From an uncultured Acetatifactor sp. (GTDB taxonomy: Bacteria > Bacillota > Clostridia > Lachnospirales > Lachnospiraceae), in the NCBI GenBank assembly GCA_910587555.1, contig CAJULV010000069.1:1-9450 (forward strand): a stretch of 9,450 nucleotides of DNA, in the 5' to 3' direction. The notes under the pieces were generated by a model that had not been told where the DNA came from, did no database searches, and saw nothing but the letters and a program-made list of their open reading frames with translations. Both the position numbers and the translations under genes were made by a program. Positions 6,279 through 9,450 of this stretch are shown here, in pieces (the first letter of the stretch is position 1; every line of letters begins with the position of its first letter).

Positions 6279-8036
6279 TTCCTTATAATATTTACTCTGC
6301 TCGCGGAACATGCGGGCGTATTGTCCGTCTTTTTCCAGCAGTTCCTTATGGGATCCTTCTTCCAGAATGCGGCCTTCCCCGAGCAGCAGAATCCTGTCGC
6401 AGAAGCCTGTGCTTGCCAGCCTGTGAGAGATGAAGAAAGCTGTCTTCTTCCGGGTAAACTCATTGTATTTCCCGTACAGTTCACTCTCCGCCAGCGGATC
6501 CAGCGCCGCGGTTGGCTCATCCAGCACCAGTATGGGAGCGTCCTTATATAATGCCCTGGCCAGCAGAAGCTTCTGCTCTTCTCCGCCGGACAGGTTCTGC
6601 GCCCCGTCCTGTATGCCTTTCACCAACGGTTGGTTCAAGTCCGGAAAGCGTTGGCTCAGTCCTGCCTTTTCCAGGCAAAGGCGCACTTTTTTCACATCCG
6701 CCTTTCCCGCCACCGCCACATTATCCAGCACGCTGAAGGGGAGTACCAGCATATCCTGAAACACAGGGGAAAACAGGCTGTACAGCTCGCCTTCCCTGCG
6801 ATCGGATACAGGGACTCCGTCTATCAGGATCCGTCCAGCTGTTGGTTGGTAAAGCCCGCATAAAAGCTTTACAATGGTGGTCTTCCCCGCACCGTTGGCT
6901 CCCACCAGGGCTATTTTTTCGCCGGAACGGGCACAGAAGCTGATGTCCTTCAATATCGGCTCACTGCTGCCGGGATAGGAAAACGTTACATTCTCAAAGC
7001 GTACTTCCGGCGCCGGACGGTCTGTTTCCACTGCCGTCATTACACATTTGTCCTCCGGCAGGTACGCAAAAGCATCCTGCAGCGTCTGTACATCATAGCT
7101 GCACTGCTTCACGGTACTGTAAGAGCTTACAAAGCGGTTCATAAACTGGGTAAACTGAATTACCGCACCCGAATAAAAGGTGAAATCCGCCACGCTGATT
7201 TTTCCCTGTATGATTTCCCCGGCAATCCAGCCCAGCGAAATTCCGTTCTGCAATACCAGCATCGCCGTGGATACCCCATCGATTCCCAGACTGCGCAGCA
7301 TCATCTTTTTCGCCCACGCCAGCCGGTTCCTAATGGCTTCCTCCATCTTCCCCATGAAAAATCCGGATGCATTGTACAGCCGGATTTCCTTCCCCGCCCC
7401 GGCTGCAGCCACATGATTGTAAATATAATTAATCTGTTTGTCATAGGCAAGCCAGTTTGTCCTCTGCCTGAATATGCACAGATTCACCCTGTTGGCAGCC
7501 AGCCCGGGAACCAGCGACGTGATTACCAGCAGTACCAGCACCGCAGGATGCAGAATACCCAAAACCATGGAAAACGTAAAGATTCCCATGATATTGATAA
7601 CGAAATCCCGCAATGTATATACCATTCCGGCGATTCCAAAGGTCCTTCCATCGGAAAATACGGCATTCCCGGCTTCCTCGATTTTCGTCTGCCAGACAGG
7701 ATCTTCCGTCAGATGGTATCTGCATCTCATCATAACTTCCTCCAGTGTCACTATCATTTCCATTCTTCCGCGGCTGGCCTTCTCGTCATATTTCATATTG
7801 CTGAGGGTAGACAATACATTCAGCAATACGATTCCGGCCGCCAGTACGCCCACATACAGCACCAGCCTGGAAAATTCCCAGCCTTCCGTCACAGCCTGCA
7901 CTACCACCCGCGGCATGTACACGCTCAGCAGCGGTACCAGCAGCAACGCCGCCATACTCATCAGCAAGTAGGCGTAAATGGAACGCGTGCTGCGAAAATA
8001 ATGTCTGCAGATAAAACGGATATTACGTAAAAGCAT
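6267..8036 (-). CDS. ABC exporter, fused permease/ATPase (first of a pair)
   Basis: A 589-residue type I ABC exporter half. About six hydrophobic segments lie near 19-41, 57-77, 143-160, 162-181, 254-273 and 283-303. The ATPase domain (about 343-589) has Walker A GANGAGKTT (379-387), Q-loop Gln427, signature LSGGEEQ (482-488), Walker B ILVLDE (502-507, catalytic Glu507) and the switch His538. Both this protein and its partner keep consensus ATP sites, unlike asymmetric heterodimers in which one site is degenerate. The open frame reaches 8147, but the start at 8036 is chosen because GGGGAGGAG lies four bases before it (8041-8049) and membrane segments follow soon after, while the extra 37 residues upstream overlap the promoter leader. 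The gene is the first of a two-gene exporter operon with its own promoter at 8125-8153, downstream of a GHKL sensor kinase gene. Export of a peptide or lipophilic compound is inferred; no substrate gene is visible. Confidence 0.93.
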   Translation of the reverse strand: MLLRNIRFICRHYFRSTRSIYAYLLMSMAALLLVPLLSVYMPRVVVQAVTEGWEFSRLVLYVGVLAAGIVLLNVLSTLSNMKYDEKASRGRMEMIVTLEEVMMRCRYHLTEDPVWQTKIEEAGNAVFSDGRTFGIAGMVYTLRDFVINIMGIFTFSMVLGILHPAVLVLLVITSLVPGLAANRVNLCIFRQRTNWLAYDKQINYIYNHVAAAGAGKEIRLYNASGFFMGKMEEAIRNRLAWAKKMMLRSLGIDGVSTAMLVLQNGISLGWIAGEIIQGKISVADFTFYSGAVIQFTQFMNRFVSSYSTVKQCSYDVQTLQDAFAYLPEDKCVMTAVETDRPAPEVRFENVTFSYPGSSEPILKDISFCARSGEKIALVGANGAGKTTIVKLLCGLYQPTAGRILIDGVPVSDRREGELYSLFSPVFQDMLVLPFSVLDNVAVAGKADVKKVRLCLEKAGLSQRFPDLNQPLVKGIQDGAQNLSGGEEQKLLLARALYKDAPILVLDEPTAALDPLAESELYGKYNEFTRKKTAFFISHRLASTGFCDRILLLGEGRILEEGSHKELLEKDGQYARMFREQSKYYKEETG

Positions 8037-8052
8037 ATTTCTCCTCCCCGTT

Positions 8053-8076
8053 GGTATCGTCCGGAATCCCCATACC
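8053..8076 (-). promoter_or_regulatory. Inverted repeat in the exporter operon leader
   Basis: GGTAT at 8076-8072 pairs with ATACC at 8057-8053 around a TCCGGA core, just upstream of the ribosome binding site of the first exporter gene. It could be a small leader hairpin or a protein-binding site downstream of the promoter. The arms are only five bases, so it may be chance. Confidence 0.22.
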
Positions 8077-8123
8077 TTACTATTCCCCATGGCAGAAAAC
8101 CGGCAGGGCCATCCCGTGTTTCT

Positions 8124-8168
8124 TATTATAAAAAAGGAGAAGGGCATTTACAACCGCTTCTCCTTTTT
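8124..8168 (-). terminator. Intrinsic terminator after the sensor kinase gene
   Basis: On the minus strand, AAAAAGGAGAAG (8168-8157) pairs with CTTCTCCTTTTT (8142-8131) over 12 bp, extended by GG/CC with one bulged base, and runs into a T-rich tail. It begins 17 bp beyond the kinase stop codon. Because it has A and T tracts on both sides, it could act on either strand. It should separate the kinase message from the exporter operon, completely or as a partial stop. Confidence 0.85.
8125..8153 (-). promoter_or_regulatory. Promoter of the exporter operon, embedded in the terminator
   Basis: TTGTAA at 8153-8148 and a perfect TATAAT at 8130-8125 (minus strand) are 17 nt apart, with predicted transcription start near 8118. 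The -35 box lies in the loop of the kinase terminator and the -10 box overlaps its U-tract. The resulting leader to the exporter start codon would be about 82 nt. Confidence 0.6.
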
Positions 8169-8184
8169 CCGTAAGGTTTTCTCT

Positions 8185-9450
8185 TTATTCCGTTTCTCCC
8201 TGTACCGCGCCTTCTTCCTGCCCGCTGCGCTGCACCAGAATCAGTTTCTGCCGCACCCGGCCTTCTTCCTCCCATATCCGGAAGGTTCCCTGGTATTTAT
8301 CAACAATCTGTCTTACACTCACCATGCCGATGCCATGGAGCTGCCTCCCGGGATGCTGTCCTTCCATACGCTCCCGCCAGACTGCCTGCTGCCCTGTGGC
8401 TTCCCGGGTCCCGGAGCGCTGTTCTTCCGTACGCTCCCGCCAGACTGCCTGCTGCTCTGTGACAGTTCCGGAGTGCTGTCCTTTCCCCGGCGCGTAATGT
8501 CCGGAATTGACCATCTCAATCTCCCATAACTCCCCGCGGGAAAGCAGCATCACGCCGATGCTTCGGGGCTTGGGTGCTTCCGCACAGGCACGGATGGCAT
8601 TGTCCAGCAGGTTCAGCAGCAATGCCGTCATGTCCATCCGCGCAATACCGCGAGGACTCCCTATAATCTGGTAGGAAAAGGCGATCTCCGCCTCCCTGCA
8701 GGCATTTCTTTTCGCCATCATAATATAGGAAAGCTCCCTTTCGCCGCCGGTTTCCCGCCCCCGCCGGCTTTCCCTTGCCTGTTTCAAATCCTCTATATAA
8801 TTTCTCGCTTCCGCCGCACTGCCTTCCTCATACAAAGCCGCTACAATATCCAGGTGATGGCGAAAGTCATGTTCGAAAATCTGAAGCTGCCGGTACTCCC
8901 TGTCAGCCGCCTCCCGCCATTCCGCTGCCGCATCCTTTCCCAGCCTCTGTCCTCCCGCCACAGGCTCCTGCTGCCGGCCCTCCCAGCCTGCCTGCTCCGG
9001 CTTCCGCCAGATGCAATAAATCTGCTGCCAAACCAAAATGCCGCCGGCCGCCGCATAAAGGGAAACCGTCATCACCTGCGTCTGCCAGTTTTGCCCATAG
9101 GCAATCCTGCCCAAAAATCCTGCCAGCAGCCACATCATCGCCAATGCCGCTGCCCATAGGGGATACAGCTTCCCCCTGCCCAGCAGATACAGGCCTGCCA
9201 TTACAGACAGCGCTACGGCAAGTGCAGCCTGCAGCGAATGAATCGGCAGCAGTACGTTCCCGACACAGCATTCCGCCAGACTGTACGCCAGCAGCCATAC
9301 ACCGCCGGCCAAAAACAGCTGCTCCCATTCTCCTGCCGAGACATTCCGCTTCTGTCCCCGGGCCGGGCCGCTTCCGTCCTCTCCCCTGCTTTTCCAGGGC
9401 GCATTCCTCACACGAGTCCCGCCCCTTCCGTCCTCTCCCCTGCTTTTCCA
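8185..9450 (-). CDS. GHKL-family sensor histidine kinase (AgrC-like), 5' end uncertain
   Basis: A membrane sensor kinase of the AgrC/LytS-like class, which usually detects peptide signals and phosphorylates a LytTR-type response regulator. Numbering is from the GTG at 9411 (408 residues). Residues about 31-135 hold three to four hydrophobic segments. A charged linker (136-175) leads to the dimerisation segment FEHDFRHHLDIV (179-190), where His181 is the likely phosphate acceptor. The ATPase domain has the N-box LLLNLLDNAIRA (264-275) and the G-box HGIGMVSVRQIVDKYQG (359-375). Between them, in the ATP-lid region, residues 311-357 are an unusual repeat. The GTG has no convincing ribosome binding site, and the frame stays open, with a repeated sequence, to the window edge, so the true start is probably outside. 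The response regulator is not visible. It is followed by a terminator and the exporter operon. A kinase role is well supported; its signal and target are inferred. Confidence 0.88.
   Translation of the reverse strand, partial: WKSRGEDGRGGTRVRNAPWKSRGEDGSGPARGQKRNVSAGEWEQLFLAGGVWLLAYSLAECCVGNVLLPIHSLQAALAVALSVMAGLYLLGRGKLYPLWAAALAMMWLLAGFLGRIAYGQNWQTQVMTVSLYAAAGGILVWQQIYCIWRKPEQAGWEGRQQEPVAGGQRLGKDAAAEWREAADREYRQLQIFEHDFRHHLDIVAALYEEGSAAEARNYIEDLKQARESRRGRETGGERELSYIMMAKRNACREAEIAFSYQIIGSPRGIARMDMTALLLNLLDNAIRACAEAPKPRSIGVMLLSRGELWEIEMVNSGHYAPGKGQHSGTVTEQQAVWRERTEEQRSGTREATGQQAVWRERMEGQHPGRQLHGIGMVSVRQIVDKYQGTFRIWEEEGRVRQKLILVQRSGQEEGAVQGETE
8341..8481 (-). repeat. In-frame 57/63-bp tandem repeat in the kinase ATP lid
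   Basis: Two full units and a partial third encode GQHSGTVTEQQAVWRERTE (19 residues), EQRSGTREATGQQAVWRERM plus Glu (21 residues) and GQHPGRQ. At the DNA level, 8367-8391 and 8430-8454 are identical over 25 bp, 63 bp apart. Both unit lengths are multiples of three, so copy-number change would lengthen or shorten the protein without breaking the frame. Confidence 0.9.
9371..9450 (-). repeat. 54-bp direct repeat at the kinase N-terminal region, cut by the window
   Basis: The 26 bp at 9371-9396 recur identically at 9425-9450, exactly 54 bp apart, and the window ends inside the second copy. In the kinase frame each copy encodes WKSRGEDG, so the period is 18 residues. The array may continue beyond the edge. 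It precedes the first membrane helix, where related kinases normally start. Confidence 0.85.

Noticed and set aside
4393..8036. Degenerate ATPase site in one of the exporters
   Set aside because: Checked the Walker A, signature, Walker B glutamate and switch histidine in both proteins; all are present.
8037..8147. 37-residue N-terminal extension of the first exporter
   Set aside because: It would overlap the predicted promoter leader, and the strong ribosome binding site at 8041-8049 marks the start at 8036.
8341..8481. CRISPR-like array
   Set aside because: Only two full units, coding in frame, with no conserved direct repeats separating unique spacers.

Overview
The window looks like a chromosomal segment from a gut-type Clostridia, most likely Lachnospiraceae. 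It has moderate GC and strong GGAGG-type ribosome binding sites. It carries a short clostridial-type glycogen phosphorylase, an AgrC-like GHKL sensor kinase beside twin ABC exporters, and a small hypothetical protein of a type I associate with Clostridia. The genus cannot be fixed from sequence alone.

Left part (1-3636). A gene whose first three codons lie at 9-1 (minus strand) runs off the left edge. It has a clear ribosome binding site, a sigma-70-like promoter overlapping the end of the gene before it, and a leader of about 150 nt that can fold into a three-way junction. Upstream of it is an AraC-family regulator (189-1055, minus). A 279-bp intergenic region with several inverted repeats separates this from the divergent, apparently stand-alone glycogen phosphorylase gene (1335-3596, plus). 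The layout suggests that the AraC protein controls glgP, the left-edge gene, or both.

Middle (3637-4340). A near-consensus promoter drives one monocistronic gene for a small protein of unknown function, closed by a strong intrinsic terminator. The promoter, the ribosome binding site and the reading frame together favour an AUU start codon at 3722 over the first in-frame ATG at 3773.

Right part (4393-9450, all minus). A GHKL-type sensor histidine kinase enters from the right edge, followed by two type I ABC exporter genes. An intrinsic terminator lies between kinase and exporters, and a good promoter (TTGTAA, 17 nt, TATAAT) is embedded in it, so the exporters probably have their own start site. 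Both exporters keep all their ATPase motifs and probably act as a pair. The layout resembles peptide-sensing and peptide-export modules, but the substrate and the response regulator are not visible here.

The kinase gene is unusual. It carries an in-frame 57/63-bp tandem repeat inside the ATP-lid region and a separate in-frame 54-bp repeat before its first membrane helix. A third, weaker 28-bp duplication straddles the stop codon of the upstream exporter. No tRNA, rRNA, CRISPR array or insertion sequence was seen.
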